Assembly (NCBI GenBank): GCA_024734555.1
Contig: JANPWX010000336.1
Location: 1,577,749-1,641,748 of the forward strand
Source: Trochalopteron elliotii
Taxonomy: Eukaryota; Chordata; Aves; Passeriformes; Leiothrichidae
Reading direction: 5' to 3'
Length of the DNA: 64,000 nt
A model generated the notes under the pieces. It ran no database searches. It was given only the letters and a program-made list of their open reading frames with translations, and had not been told where the DNA came from. Shown here one piece after another: positions 28,721 to 41,747 of this stretch. Every line of letters begins with the position of its first letter. The stretch's first letter is position 1. The position numbers and the translations under genes are program-made.

Positions 28721-29885
28721 GGCAGCAGGACATGAGTTCTGCTCAGAGTCAGCAACAGGAAACCCAACAACTCAAACACATGCCAAGAGCAGGAAGAAAT
28801 GGTTTCCACAGCAGCTCCTTCCTTGCATGGAAAGTTTTATCTTTGCTTTGAAGTCCCATTTCTAACACAACCTCACATTCAAAACTGCCATGAGAAAAAT
28901 CTGTCACCAGGTGGGAAACACGAATGGGATTGTGCTGGTGCCCTCAAAGCATCACATTCATGCCATGATGGCAGAAAGGCCTGAGGGCATTTTTCCATCA
29001 GTTAACCCCATCCCACAGGACCTGCACTGCAGTGATGATGTTTTCCAGACAGGAGCTGGAGGCAGATCCTGAGCATGTGGTTCCCCACAGCTCAGGAAAG
29101 CCCCGTCACCCTGGGCAGGGGCTTTGTGCCAACAGGCACCGACTGCCCCTGCAGCATCACCCGGTGCTGGCTTGGGTTTGCAGCACGCTCCACCTCTAAT
29201 GGAACAACTCAGACAAATGTGGAACAATCCTGCCTCTTCCCTACATTTTTTTGCTCCTGTTTGATACAAAATGAGCCCAGTCACAGTTTCCATTCCATTT
29301 ATGACTGATCTGAAAAAATCCCCTCACCCCATAAAACATCACACAGCTGTAGTGACCAAGTTAGATTCAATTCTGGCTTTATATTGAGTTGACATGAAGC
29401 CAGCTCTCTTCCATACATCATCTGTGATTGCAGTTAAGCATGAAATACTGTTTTAATTCTTACACCAAATGTGGGATTTTTTCTCTGAAGAAAAAAAGAC
29501 ATAAAAATGTTAAAGTGGACCATAAAAATCATTATATTTTCACACGAAGCGCAACCAAGAGGTGAATAAGTTGGCAAAAAGCTCACAAGGCCCAGGAAAA
29601 AAGTCCTGCTTGTTATTCTTTTGTTGTTAACCTTTGGCTTTGAGTGGAGATACCTGGGCAGGGACCACAGGCCTGGTGCTTTGGCATCCAGGGTCTATCT
29701 GGGCCCTTGTTTTCCTAGGGTTTTCCTATTTCACCCTAATTTCACCCTGTTTTGGGGTGTCCTCCCACACCTGCATGCACCAAGAGCTGTGGCTGCCTGT
29801 GGCACGTGTTGTTCTGTGGCTGCTCCTGACACCTGAGCCAGTGAGGTGAGGGCAGCACAAACACTACAGCACATTATGCATGCAT

Positions 29886-29913
29886 TTCTTTTTTTTCTTT
29901 TTTTCTTTTCTTC
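29886..29913. repeat. T-rich pyrimidine tract
   Basis: Runs of T broken by single C bases. Confidence 0.85.
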
Positions 29914-31219
29914 ACTTAAAGTTTTAGTCTCTGGAAGGTCCAGCTTTTCCTCCCTTTGGCTGTTGATTTTACTGGTAACATTGTCAGCTGATGCAGTAGT
30001 TTAATGGCAGTTCTATTAGTGGATTTATTTTAAATTAATCTGTTTGATACCAGCTCAAAAAACCCCACCTCACCTCATGCTATGTTTGAACCATTTAAAA
30101 ATGAATGTGCCTTCAGTGCTGTTCGAATGCATTTTGGGAAATTTCTATTAAGACAACTTTTTGAAAGCCTGTTACTTACCTGAAAGATTAAAATTACCTC
30201 AGTAGTTTTCATTGCACACAATTACAATCTACCTGTATTTTTTTTAAAAAAAATCTATGGTATTCTCCCAAAGTTTTATGCTGTCTGCAAGAAGATTTTT
30301 AAGAGCTAATCCTGTTTGTTTGCTCAGGTAAATGCTGAAACACACATTTCTCCCTTAATAGATGGTTACTGCTGGCTTTGAGGTGTTACAGTTTTCCTTC
30401 TCCAGCCCAGAGTGTGCACAGTAAAACTTGGTTCTGAAAACTTGCTTTGGATGCACAGTTCCTGCCTATGCAATGCTGGGCCCTTTGCCTTTGCAGGTTT
30501 TTTTACCATACACTAAACTTTTCAGTGCTGATCAAGGTATTTGCACACATAGATCCTTTCAAAATGAAGAGGAATTTGGTATGTAAATCCCATAGGTGAC
30601 TTTGAAAATGCCAACCTGCATTTTACACTAAAAGGAGAGAGAAAAGCCCTGGATTTACAGAGGAGTCTGAAGCACTGGGAGTTGCTCTTCTGCTGTCTGG
30701 GAGCTGATCCATGTGCTGGCTCCTCCAGCCAGGTGAAACTTCCTCAGTTTCACTACAAGGCTGCCCCCGGTCTGGTGTATGAGTCAGCAGAGTGAATAGA
30801 GGGTTATGAATTTGATACCTATTAATTTGCACTGCAGCAGCTCCTACTCCTGCTGGCCAGCAGTTTCTAAGCCACAACTGGGTCAGAAATCCAGTCAGAT
30901 GGGCAGACTGGGGCAGGGGGTTTTGCAGAAAGCTCAAAGTGCACTTGGATATGCTCTCAGCTTTGATTTTGGGGTCAGAAACAGAGGGGCTGGGTGCACA
31001 GGACTGGGGGAAATGTCCATATAGGGAGGCAGATACCATCATCTAAAGCAGTGGGAAATGTAGTGCTTGCATTCTTTTCTTTGGTGTGCCCAGATCATGA
31101 GCTGTGCTGCCATCCCTGAGTGAGCTGTGCCAAAGGTCTGAGCCAGAGCTCTGCTGCCCCAGCACGGGCAGTGCCCAGGGAAGGGCAGGTTGGACATGAC
31201 CAGAAGCCATCAGACACTG

Positions 31220-31369
31220 GAAGCTGTGGCTGCTCCATCCCTGGAAGTGTCCAAGGTCAGGTTGGACAGGGCTTGGAGCAACCTGGTCCAGCAGAAGGTG
31301 GATGGCAAAGGTTGGAGGTAGATGAGTTTGAAGGTCCTTTCCAACCCAAACCATTGTGGGATTCTGTGC
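31220..31369 (+). mobile_element. CR1 LINE 3' fragment
   Basis: Contains GAAGCTGTGGCTGCTCCATC, CTGGAAGTGTCCAAGGTCAG, GCTTGGAGCAACCTGGTCCA and TTCCAACCCAAACCATTGTG and ends at ATTCTGTG, all in sense CR1 order. Confidence 0.92.
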
Positions 31370-32624
31370 TCAGTCTTGGGCTTGGTCCTCTGTTGTCCTG
31401 CTCATTCCACAGGCACAGCAGATGAAGAGCAGAGTGGGGCTCCACCATTTTCAGCTGGTGCATTTTAGCTGTGGAAGGGACAGTGTCTCCCTTTGTCTTG
31501 GTGAGGGATGGTGTCCAGCCTGTCCACGGAGCCGGGAGCGGTATCGGTGCCCAGGGGCGTCACGGCTCCCAAACAGACAGCTTTTAAATTGCACCCATAG
31601 ATCTTCCCTGCCCCAAAACACCCCTGCTCCAGTATTTAGTGATGCCTGAAGTTACATCTCTACATCAAATTAAGCAACAGTGCTATCAATAAGGAGGAGT
31701 GATGTGGTGTATTCCCTTCTGGATGTCTCCCTGTCCCTCATTTGTTTGCTGCTGCTGATTAAGATGGATAATGAGCCATCAGTATTTTTCTAACTGCAGT
31801 GCAAAGCAGTGAGGCCTAAATCAGTCTCTGTCACTGGGTGCCAGCTCACAATTTAGGGAACTCCAGTGGGGCCCCTGCATTCATGAGGCTCCAAGGCAGC
31901 AGATATTTGGGATTGCTGAGCAAAGCCTGGATGCTGTGACCCTCTCGGTGTGTGGAGAGCCGGGAGGGGATGTGGGGCCACCAGGAGGTCCCTGTCCCAC
32001 TGGGAGCTGCTGCTGTGTTATATTTTCTTTATTTGCAGCTGCATCTCTGGCAAAAGTCAGTGGAAAAGCTCCCATTGCCCTGAACTGAGCTTTTCACCTC
32101 CCCCTCACCTTCTTAATGCATTCCTTCTAATGATGGAGGGCTGGCTTGGAGTGAGCAACTTGGGTTTAATTTGGACAAGGATCCTGCAGATATATATGTA
32201 TTTTAATGCAGAGATTAAATAACTTGTAGGCATCTTCAGGCACCCAGTAGTGAATTACAGCTGGAAAAATCTCTCCTGTTAATAGGCAGTACTTGAGGAG
32301 GGCTGTTAACATTGTCTTGTGAGCAGTGAAAAATGCAGGAAGGATGGAAAAGAGCTGCAGATCAGCTTCAGAGGGGAGCAATTCTTCAGGGCAGTGGTGT
32401 GCACAATTAAAAGCTCATGGATGTCTAGAAGGTACCACCAGAGGACTCCAGGAGTTGTTAGCCAGAGCCAGTGGGGTTTGTCCACAAATGAAAAGAGACA
32501 AGGCTCTGATTTTGCAACATTTTACAGAACAGAGTGAAACTGAGGGCATTTATTGGAGGTGCCATCTCTCCCTGGGTGGCTGGACAGGGCAGCAGAGGAA
32601 GAGTGAACCTTCCCTCTTGGGGTC

Positions 32625-32730
32625 ACCTCGAGGAGGAGACACTTGTTACCACAGCTGGGAGCCACAGAGTGACAGGACAAGGGGGAATGGGGTTAAACTG
32701 ACAGAGGCCAAGACTTTATTTTGGTATTTA
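32625..32730 (+). mobile_element. degenerate CR1 LINE fragment
   Basis: The segment GAGTGACAGGACAAGGGGGA followed by AATGGGGTTAAACTGACAGA and a T-rich stretch resembles the mid part of the CR1 3' region. The match is partial and the boundaries are approximate. Confidence 0.6.
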
Positions 32731-35553
32731 AAAATATCAACAGCAATCCAAAAAGGGGAGGAGAGCAATTCCTGAGCTTTTGAACAGCAGGGGGCTGGAA
32801 GGGTGCTGGAGCCACCACTGGCTCACCAGAGGGAGGTTTAATTTGTGGCACTCAGGCTGGCATGGCTTAGTAGATTCAGTTCTTAGTGTCTCCTGAAAAT
32901 GGAGCAGCATACAGATTTTACTGAGGGGGCAGATGATGCATTGATGCAGTCTCTGCATCACAGGAGAGCTGACTGCTGCCTGAGAGCGTGAGCAGGCTGA
33001 GAAGCAGCTTCCAGACTGGATGGTGGTTGGGATGGGGACACTGACCTGAAAGCAGTCCCATTTCCAGCCCTGCAGGAGTCTCTCTCTGCAGGTTGGCTGG
33101 TTGGGTGATGATGGACTTTGGAGTCCAGGGGTTTCTTTTCCCCTGGTGTTTGTACTGGGAGGAGCTGTGTCCTCTGTAGCTGGGAGGACATGGACATCAC
33201 CTGCAGGAGCAGGGAGCAGGCAGAGCCACAGCACAGTGCTGTCCCTCCTGCCACCACTGAGAAGTGGCAGACAGGGATCAGAGCTGGGTGTTACTGGGCT
33301 GTGAGCTCACATCCCGGGGTCATGGCAGCCCCGTTCCCAGTGCACCCTCAGGCTCCAGCCATGCTCCGAGCCAGGAGCTCCAGCTCTGGCCTCCTTCTAA
33401 CACAAGACAGCTCAAGGGTTGTTTTCTTTGGGTGGGGTTCTCAGCTGCCCTTGCAGAGTGTTGCCAAATTTAATTTTCAGCCAGGCAAAGCTCAGCATCA
33501 CCTGATTTCTTTGTGTCTCACCTCCGGCTTCGCCCGCTGCCCCCTCCTTCCCCCAGAGAGGGGGGCTGGCACTCTCCAGAGCAGGCAGTGAAAACAAGAC
33601 TTCTTCCCTCCTCAACTCCTTAATTAAACCACAAATTGAGCTCTTTCCTTGCAATCTGAAGTGATCACATAAATAGCATTGGCAGAGCTAAATGAACATT
33701 TGAAAAGATCCTGCAGGATCAGCAGAGAGGAGCGGTGTTAACCTCCAGAAACAGAGGCCATCATTAAAAACAAGACACTGGTTTTCCTTCCCTTCTGAGC
33801 ACAGAGTTCAGCCAGGACATGGAAAAAGTCCCAAGATGCAGGGACAGGCACTTTCGTGCCTCTGTGACAGACCCTGGAGATTCTGCCATGTTTTCCCTCT
33901 TTTTCTGTTGGGGATCCACGAGCATCCTTGTGTGCATTCCAGGTGTCGTCCTCATTTGGTCACTGCTTTGCAAGGGCTTGTTCCAGTGCTGGAGACTGCC
34001 TGGCTTGTGGTGTGGGATGGGCATGGTGAAGCCTGGGAGAGACCTGTTTTGTGGAGACATGCAGAGGAAAATCTGCCTTCCCACTGGGAAGAAACTTGGC
34101 CATGCTGAGTAGAAACACCTCCCCCAGGCCAAATCACACTGCCAGCAGCAAACCCCCGTGCCCAATTGTGCTCATGGTGGAGCTCCAAAAGCAAAGTCAT
34201 CGAGCCTCATTCAGCTGAGTGAGCGTCCAGGGGGATGTTCCAGGAGGTATCTATTCCTAAATACTGCCAGGAAACACCACAGTTTTCCATTTATCCCTTG
34301 CAACTTCAATTGTGGGGCACACCACTTGGAAGCCTGAGGGATGGCTGCTGAATTGAGCTGCTATTTAGCAGCTGTCTTAACTAGGCAGATAAGCATAGCC
34401 ATCAGCACCTCTCTCCTTGATGGAATCCATTGACTGAATAAGCTAAATTCTCCTGGAGTCAGCTTTAATATTTCCTGAAGGGATGGGGAGGCTCTCAAAG
34501 AAGTGGCAGGAGACATATTTTACTGAGGGGAAACTACCACTCCTGCTGGAATCAGAGGTTGCACAATGAGAAGTTCTGGTGGAGATGATGAGCTTTGTCT
34601 GGGGCAAGATGCTATTCAGGGCACATCTGAATATCACAGTTGGCCTGAAGTGATGCATGCTTGCTGTTTGATTAACATTTGATTTCCTTTTATTGCTTCT
34701 CTGCACACACAGAACTAAATTCAGAGCTGCTGAAAGCCACGGGCAGAGCTGCTGAGTTCAGTAAAAGCCATCTGAGGAGTCACAGGGAGCTGGGGGAATG
34801 CTGCTGTTCACAAGTGGCTCCAAGGCATCAGCTCATGCCTGGAGAGAGCCAGGAGAGGTCTGGCCCCAGAATTCCCCCTGGAACAAGGATGCAGGGTCAT
34901 ACCCAAGTACTTGATCTTCAGCAGATGGTTGCAGAATTTTCCATCATTCTCCCCAAACAACAAACCAAATATGATTTTTTTACATCTCTCCCATCAAACC
35001 AGCATCTGAATGTCCCTAATACATCTCCATAAAAATCTTCACAGCTGTTCTAGCAAATAGCCTGGAGTGCTGCAGGCTTTTATGAGTATTAACTATGCTA
35101 AGCAAAGCAAATCTCACTATTACACTGTCTGTGGGAGCAGCAAACTTCTCCCATCAGTCTCCCTGAGCAAGGAAAAAGGGTGATTAGTGTCCTGTTATCA
35201 TCACAGTCGTGGTTTAAGATGCTTTTACCAAGAGCAGGACGACAGCCCTTGCCCAAAGCTACTTCTTGTTCCTGCTGCTATTATCATAAGTAACCTGATG
35301 TGCTTGACATGTCATCCAATGTTTCTGAGCAGCATCTTCCTTTGAATAATAATCAAAACCCCCATACTGCTGTTCTGTGTCATTCTTTGGGGGTTTCATT
35401 TGGCAGACCCTGCTCTCATCCTCCAGGCAGCCACGGTGGGAAAAGCTCAGGCCAGTCCTCAGCAGGGCTGGGTTGGGGCCCTGAGCTTTTGGAATGTTGG
35501 GAAGGAAAAAGAATATGAGAATATTAGATAATTTAACAGCTCTGCTGCATGGC

Positions 35554-35583
35554 AAAAAAAAAAAAAATATATATATATATATA
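35554..35583. repeat. A14 run followed by (TA)n microsatellite
   Basis: A homopolymer of 14 A passes directly into about eight TA units. Confidence 0.95.
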
Positions 35584-36604
35584 GGGCTTGATTTCTTGCT
35601 GTGGGCTCTGGTTGTGGGTTTAAGGGCTGCAGCCCCCTCAAGACACATGGCACAGCCATGCAGATCCCCAGGTGCTGGAGGTTATCTCCACTAGTAGCTG
35701 CCAGCTCTGTAAATCCCAAAGTTTCTGGAAAACTCCCTGGTGTCTTGTGCCATGGCACAGAAAATGCTGCTTGGCTGGAGCATATTTTCACCTAAATTCC
35801 AGTGGGGCAGGATCACTCTATGAGTGCCTCTTCCTTGTGCCTTCACTGTGGGTGTGATGCTCACTGCATCCCAGTTTGGACAAACAGGATCCAGTTTTCC
35901 AGTGTGAAGGTGGGAGAAGTTTAAATGGGGGTAAAAAAAAAAAAGCAGAAGGGGAGAGGCTGGCTGATAGTGATTGTGCTGGAAAACTGGATTTCAGGCA
36001 ATGGGAATTGAAGTGGAATTGTCACAAATGCAGTGTGGAAATCTTGCCTTCCGTTAGAAGTCCATGTTTCTGTAGGGATGGGGAGAGCAGTGGCAGAGAG
36101 AGGATGCAATAAAGCTCCATCCAGCTCACTGTGGTGAGCAAAAGAAACCATTTCACTCAGGCAGTGCAGAGGGGGCTATTTTGAGAGAGTGCTGGGAAAG
36201 AAAAGGCCCAGAGCAGTGGCAGAGTTGGCCCATATTAAAAGTACTAAAATCTGTCAGGAGAGAGGCAGAATATCCCACAGGAGGGCAGATGTCAGTAGAG
36301 CCCTGGGTCATGTTCTCCTCCATTTTGCTAAAAGCCAAGAAGAAAGAAAACAAACCCAGCTGCTATGTTTTTTCCCTCAGTTCACCCTCCTTCCTTGGGT
36401 GTGCCCAGGTGAGCCTGGCCAGCCCAGGGGTGCTGGGTGCTGCCCCAGCCAGGGCTGGTTTGCAGCTCCTGTGATTTCTCCAACACAGCTGTCATTCTCC
36501 CCCTTTGCCCTACCCAGCCCCTTTGGTGCAGGGGAAGTATCCCAAGGATTTTCTGTTAGACTCAGAGATTCTTGCCAGGTCCTTCCAGGCTCAACAGATG
36601 CCAG

Positions 36605-36657
36605 AGGGGCAGAGCATTAGTGTTTAATTAAAGGGGCAGATCATTAGTGTTTAATTA
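36605..36657. repeat. 27-bp tandem duplication
   Basis: Two 26-base copies beginning AGGGGCAGA and ending GTGTTTAATTA, separated by one base. They differ at a single position (G to T), which suggests a recent duplication. Confidence 0.92.
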
Positions 36658-37700
36658 CAGATTTGTAGAGTTGTCCTGTGTCCTTGGCTGGGCCAGGGAC
36701 ATTGCTGTGCTGCTGTCCCCAGGATAAGGGATCCCCTCTCCAATGGGGAGGCACAGGTAATGTTTTTAGCACATCCCCCTTCTCTTTTCTTCAGTGTCTG
36801 CTTTCTGCTCCTCCTTGTCCTGGGCCATTAACAAGGGGTATTTACTGATGATTTTATTTCCATATGACCCCTGGGGAAGCTTTGGAAGGAGAAGAGACCT
36901 GGGGCTGCTGGGAGGAGGACGGGCAGCCAAGAAATGCACAGATAAGCAGGATGAAGGAAAAATAAGCTTTTGGCCAGTTGGCAGCACCCCATCAGCCAGT
37001 CCCAATGCCATCACCCTTGGCTGACCATGATCCCTGCACCACTGGGGTGCCAAAGTCCAGTGAGAGAGGTTTTGGGTCCCAAAAGCCTGTCTGGGAGGCA
37101 AAGCTGACTCACCTATGAGTGAGCAAACCTGCTGGCTCCCTCTCTGCCAACCTCCCACCTGTGCCCAGACCCCAGAATTGGCTGGCAGTGCTGTAAATCC
37201 AGCCTAAGCTGTGTCTGGAGACGTGTGTGGGTGTGGAGGCAGCACTGGCCTCTCAAATGAGTTACTTAACAGGCAGGGCAAGAAGAGGGAGATGATCTTC
37301 CCCTTTCCTTGCCACCCTAATCTCCAGAGGAAGCTTTTTGTTTCTATTTTTGCTCTGGGATGCAGAGGAGGCAGTGGAGGCCGCCCACCCTGGGGATCCT
37401 GGACATGGACAGGCAGTCAGAGCATCCCACCAACGTGCCACCCCAGGCACTGATTTCAACTTCAGACAGAGCCAGCTGCAGTTACTGGGATTCTGAGGGC
37501 ATTTGAACCCTGGACATTCAACAGCAGCAGATGACTTTACAGCGACACCCTGGCTGGGTCATAACACACCCCCACCCAGAGGGCTCCAGGAAACAGAGAA
37601 TTAAACCAGTGGTGAAGAGCACAGGCAGTGGCACAGCCAGCACAGGCACTCAAAGGCTCTGAGGAAATGTAACAACTTCAGTGGGCTGTCAGAGACACAG

Positions 37701-37742
37701 CACAGCTGGAATCACAGCTGGAATCACAGCTGGAATCACAGC
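37701..37742. repeat. 12-bp minisatellite, 3.5 copies
   Basis: CACAGCTGGAAT is repeated three times without change, plus a half copy. On + it would read as a four-residue repeat, but nothing indicates coding. Confidence 0.95.
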
Positions 37743-38920
37743 CTTTCCAGCCAGGGTGGTGTCTTCCAGACAGACATCAGTTTGGGAAATCTTCAGCTCG
37801 AGACCAAAACAGGTCATGACTTCTTTAACCTCATGCCTGCAAGGAAAAACACAGATGCCACGTGTGCATATGTAGAGTTTGGCTGTTCTGCTCTGTTCAT
37901 ACTCTTGGCTGGTAGCTCCTGGTGTTAAAGTTCTTTGTAATGTCTGAGGTTGGAGGGGCTCTTTGGAGCTTGTCCAGCTCAAAGCCCAGCTCACAGCAGC
38001 CTTAAAACATCCTCACTCCCAGGGCTCCTCCACTGCCAGCAGCCCTGTGTCACCTGTGCTCTGGCTCAGCTAGTGCAGTGGAATCTCCTTGTCAGGAGTA
38101 AGAGCTGGCTCCTTCCTGAAATCCTGATGGAATTCACTTGAGGAGGCAGCATGGAACAGCACAGAGCTTCCCAGTGCCACAGCCTGCCTTCCCAGGCCCT
38201 GCCCAGGGAGAAGCTGCAGCCCTGGGCTACACCCTGTCACCCCAAATTCTGTACAGGAGCCATCCAAGGCATCTTTCTCTGGCCCTTCTGTGGTGGCCTG
38301 ATGAAGATGGGTGTGAAATGTTTCTGTGGAGCTGCATTTGGAGGAGCCTTTAAGGAAGGCAGGAGGGTGTTGAAGCACAAGTAACACTCAGGCACCCTGA
38401 ACTGTCTGTTTAAGCCCAGCCCTGGCAGACTGGTGGCCTGTTCCACAGGGAGTCCTGAGGAGCACCTTACTGAAGTCAGGGCACCCATAAACAGCTCTCT
38501 GAGACTATAAAATGTGGGATCCTGGCACTGGGCTACAGCTCAGCCTGTTTCCAGCCTCTTAAGAGACCCTGTTTCCCTTTCCCAGCCTTTAGCCTAAGAC
38601 TTAAGGAACAACTTGGCCATAATTCCATGTTGTACACACTCTTACCTTTGGAATGCACCTCATGCACTGGAGGCATAGATTAAACCCGGTGGCCAGTCAA
38701 GGGGTGACATTTCAGAGCAGCACTTGAGCCACAAAACACTTTTCAAATGTTTTTATGCTTCCCTGATGCCACCAGTGTGACTGCCTGGAATTTGTTGTGT
38801 GTGCTGCTGGCTGTGACATTAATTCCTGGCACTAAGTGGTGAAGGAGTAAAACGAGGAGAGAGTTGCAGAGGGAGAGATGGGCAGTGGATATTTGTGGGG
38901 CTTTTATGAGGAGAAGGAAA

Positions 38921-38962
38921 GGGCTTTAAGATCCCTTCCAACCAAACCAGTCTGTGACTGGG
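38921..38962 (+). mobile_element. CR1 3'-tail remnant
   Basis: Only the last part of the CR1 consensus is visible: GGCTTTAAGATCCCTTCCAA then CCAAACCAGTCTGTGA. Very short, so confidence is moderate. Confidence 0.65.
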
Positions 38963-39018
38963 AAATAAGATCCTTGCTGACTTTTGCTGCTCAGCTTTGA
39001 TATTGTGTAATGAAGAAG

Positions 39019-39157
39019 CCAAAAAAAACCCAAAACAACCCCCCAAAAAAACCAAAACCAGAACCAAAACTGAAAATAAAAAACCCCCAAAAAAACCCAA
39101 AAACAAAAACAGAAACCAACCAAACAAACAAAAAACAAAACAAAACAAAAAAAAATA
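39019..39157. repeat. 139-bp A/C tract, strongly strand-asymmetric
   Basis: The + strand is almost only A and C (AAAACCC, CCAAAAC and CAAAACAAAA units) with very few G or T. It lies about 620 bases upstream of the last VWC2L acceptor. Lysine/proline/asparagine-rich ORFs on + and phenylalanine-rich ORFs on - are artefacts of this tract. Confidence 0.93.
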
Positions 39158-39775
39158 CCCAAAGCAATGGTAAGCAGATTAAAGGAATTACCCTTGAGGA
39201 AAAATACCCAGATTCTATCAGAAAGCTTATTTGAGAGGGGATGCAATAAATAATTTTTGGTTAATAGCTCCAAGCTGGTGGGGTCCTTGGGGTTACCTGG
39301 TGTTGGAGCATGGCTGCCAATGGCCCGAGGGGATGGATTGGCTCTGGTCCCTGCAGGCTCACCAGGCTGGAGCAGTGAAGGCTGGGCTGTGTCCTCATGC
39401 TTGTCCTCATGGTCTTGTCCATCCTGCAGCCAAAATTTAAGGAGAAAGAGGTTCTAAATTAGTGGTCAACCCAGTAGAAAAAGCTGAGTGCCCATTTGTT
39501 CTAGGGGCTGGGTGCAGAAACAGAGAGGAAAGTTTCAAGGCCTTTTTTTTTCCCTTTAGTCCCTGAGGGCAATCAAAAACTGAGAGAAGGGATTGCTGTG
39601 GGTGCAAGGCTGGGCACTGAGCAAGGTGGGAGCATTGCAGCAGGTTTCAGCAGTGGTGGTAGCACGGCACGGGGCTGGCACTGGGTCCCTGCCTGTCCCA
39701 GGACAGAGCAGAGCTGCTGCCCCCCGTGAAACACAGAGTATTTATTTACCCTGTTCCCCCCGTGTGTCTCCGCAG

Positions 39776-39924
39776 GTCCCAACTGCTTTGCGGGCACCAC
39801 GATAATTCCCGCGGGCATCGAGGTGAAGGTGGACGACTGCAACATCTGCCACTGCCACAACGGGGACTGGTGGAAGCCGGCGCAGTGCTCCAAGCGGGAG
39901 TGCCAGGGCAAGCAGGCTCTGTAG
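39776..39924 (+). CDS. VWC2L: VWC2L terminal coding exon with stop
   Basis: After a CCGCAG acceptor, the first two bases complete the split glycine. The exon then reads 48 residues, from [20 protein letters not shown] to [12 protein letters not shown], and a TAG stop at 39922-39924. It contains CNICHC (CXXCXC) and six cysteines in all but no closing CCXXC, so it is a partial VWC-like C-terminal module, as is normal for this protein. With the two upstream exons the window gives 125 residues. Adding the 97 residues expected upstream gives 222, the human length as I remember it. The last two residues are Ala-Leu; I recall Thr-Val in human. The exon is clearly richer in GC than the introns around it. 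Confidence 0.97.
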
Positions 39925-40324
39925 CGGCCCCCCTCGGCCAGCAGCTCATGGTGATGATGGTGATGAAGGAACAGCTTGGACGCTGCCCACGTGTCCGACC
40001 TCCCTCCAGCCGCAGCAGGGTGCCCAGCAAGCCCTGCGAGGGTGCCACACGGGCAGAGATGGGTGCCTGCGGGGAAGGGGCTCCCCGTGCCCCCTGCAGC
40101 TCCTGTCCCCCTTCACACACTGTGTGCCCTGTGTCCGGGTGTCTGCTCTGCTGGGGGAGTCACCAGGGCTGCGACTGGGGGAGGACAGCAGGAAAACAGC
40201 CCGTGCACGTTCCTGGCCTGGCCCTGCCTCCCAGGGGCCAGTCGATTCACTGCTCTCACTTTCTACGCTGTGGATCGTGGGGTTTTTCACGTTTATTTAT
40301 TTGAAGGTTTTTTTGCTATTGTGA

Positions 40325-40341
40325 TTTTTTTTTTTTTTTTT
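40325..40341. repeat. poly-T run of 17
   Basis: Uninterrupted T homopolymer within the probable VWC2L 3' UTR. Confidence 0.95.
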
Positions 40342-40598
40342 AAGTCTCTTCCTAAGCTGGGATCATTGGGACAATACAGCTGTGAGTGGAGCAATAGGTG
40401 GAGCATTTTTATTGTGTCTGTAAGTGCAGGTGGCACTAAGGACGGGAGGGAGATAGAAATTTAAAGGGATGGGGGGGTTAAAAACAAACCCAACTGGAAT
40501 GTAACCTGCAGCAGGACTGAGGTAGATGCACAGGTATAGACCAGAGAGCCGAGACACAAAGCTGTATCTGCGTCACACTTTCTCCACTGAGTGGGGAC

Positions 40599-40604
40599 AA
40601 TAAA
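40599..40604 (+). terminator. VWC2L: poly(A) signal AATAAA, candidate for VWC2L
   Basis: This is the first canonical hexamer after the stop codon, 675 bases downstream of it. The downstream GT-rich signal is only moderate. Confidence 0.5.
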
Positions 40605-41747
40605 GTCGAAGACATCCACACAGTCAACGTGACCTTGATGGGAGCAGAGCCCACAGCACTGCTGGGGCAGCCAAGCAGAAGGTGCTCCAGGAAAGCAACA
40701 TCTTACCTGGCCTGTCTGTGTGTGATTCCTGGCTGGGGCGTTGGTGGTGGAGCAGAGGGAAGAGGCTCCACCTGTTCCTGGTTCCTGGGCTGAGCACGTG
40801 CTCACCTGCCTTGTCCCATCCCAAGGCTGCTCTCACTGGAGCCAAGGGCAGTGTTCCATTGCCTTCAGTGACAGCAGGTCACAATTAAAACATGGGATCA
40901 CCCCACTCCAGAGGTTTCCAGGAATGTCCCATGGCTGTGGCAGCACCAAACTGGCTCAGCTGGCAGGTAAGACCCTTTGCTGGAGTGGGAGGGAGCTGCC
41001 CTGGCTCTCCCTGGGAGCATCCACACTGCTGGTGATAAAGCAAGCCATGGTGCAGCAGGGCTGGGCTGGGCTCCTGGGAGGGCTCCCTCAAAAGCAGCTG
41101 TTTCTGTCCCTGCCTGCCAGGAGCAGAGTCCCCAGCAGCCAGGGGTCCCCACTGGGCTTTCCAGCACTGGGACTTCCTGCTTCCTCAGGCTGCAGCTTCC
41201 AGGTGATACTGTGAAAGAAAAGCCACCAATGTCATCTCCCTGCCCTGCCTGCCCAGGCCAGCACAGGGGCCTTTCCCATCACTGTCCATGCTTGTTCCCT
41301 GCTTTTTGGTCAGTGCCAGGGGGGTGGTGGTGCTGATTTTGTTCAGAGTTCAGACTCCAGTCCAGCACCTGCTCTCGACTGACGGCAGCAAATCCTCCCC
41401 ACAGCATCCTCCCCGAAGCAGATCAGCACATCAGGCTCGGTTTATACACACTGTTGCCTTTATATTTTATTTCTTCCCCATGTTGGTGTTTTCCTGGAGG
41501 GCAGGAGTGGGAGGAGCACAGAGCACTGGCTCCCTGCAGGCCAAGCTGGAACCATTTGAGACGTCATCGCCACATTTCTTTGTAAGCTGTTGCCTGTCAA
41601 TGACTTATGATCCAGTTTTCAAAACTTTCAAACAATAGTGTGCCTGAAACTAGTGAGAAAAAAAAAATCTGTACAAATGGGAGGGAGGGGTCCTAGAAAC
41701 AATATTTGATGTGTAAAAGACTATATTATTAAAAAATTATTTTGTTA

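Noticed and set aside
30238..30253. T8A8 palindrome
   Set aside because: Simple adjacent homopolymers; trivial self-complementarity.
37935..37995. Possible antisense CR1 piece (GAGGTTGGAGGGGCTC...)
   Set aside because: Resembles the GGTTGGAAGGGACCTC block but has too many differences and no flanking CR1 blocks.
39010..39273. Lys/Asn/Pro-rich (+) and Phe/Leu-rich (-) ORFs
   Set aside because: Produced by the A/C low-complexity tract, not by a gene.
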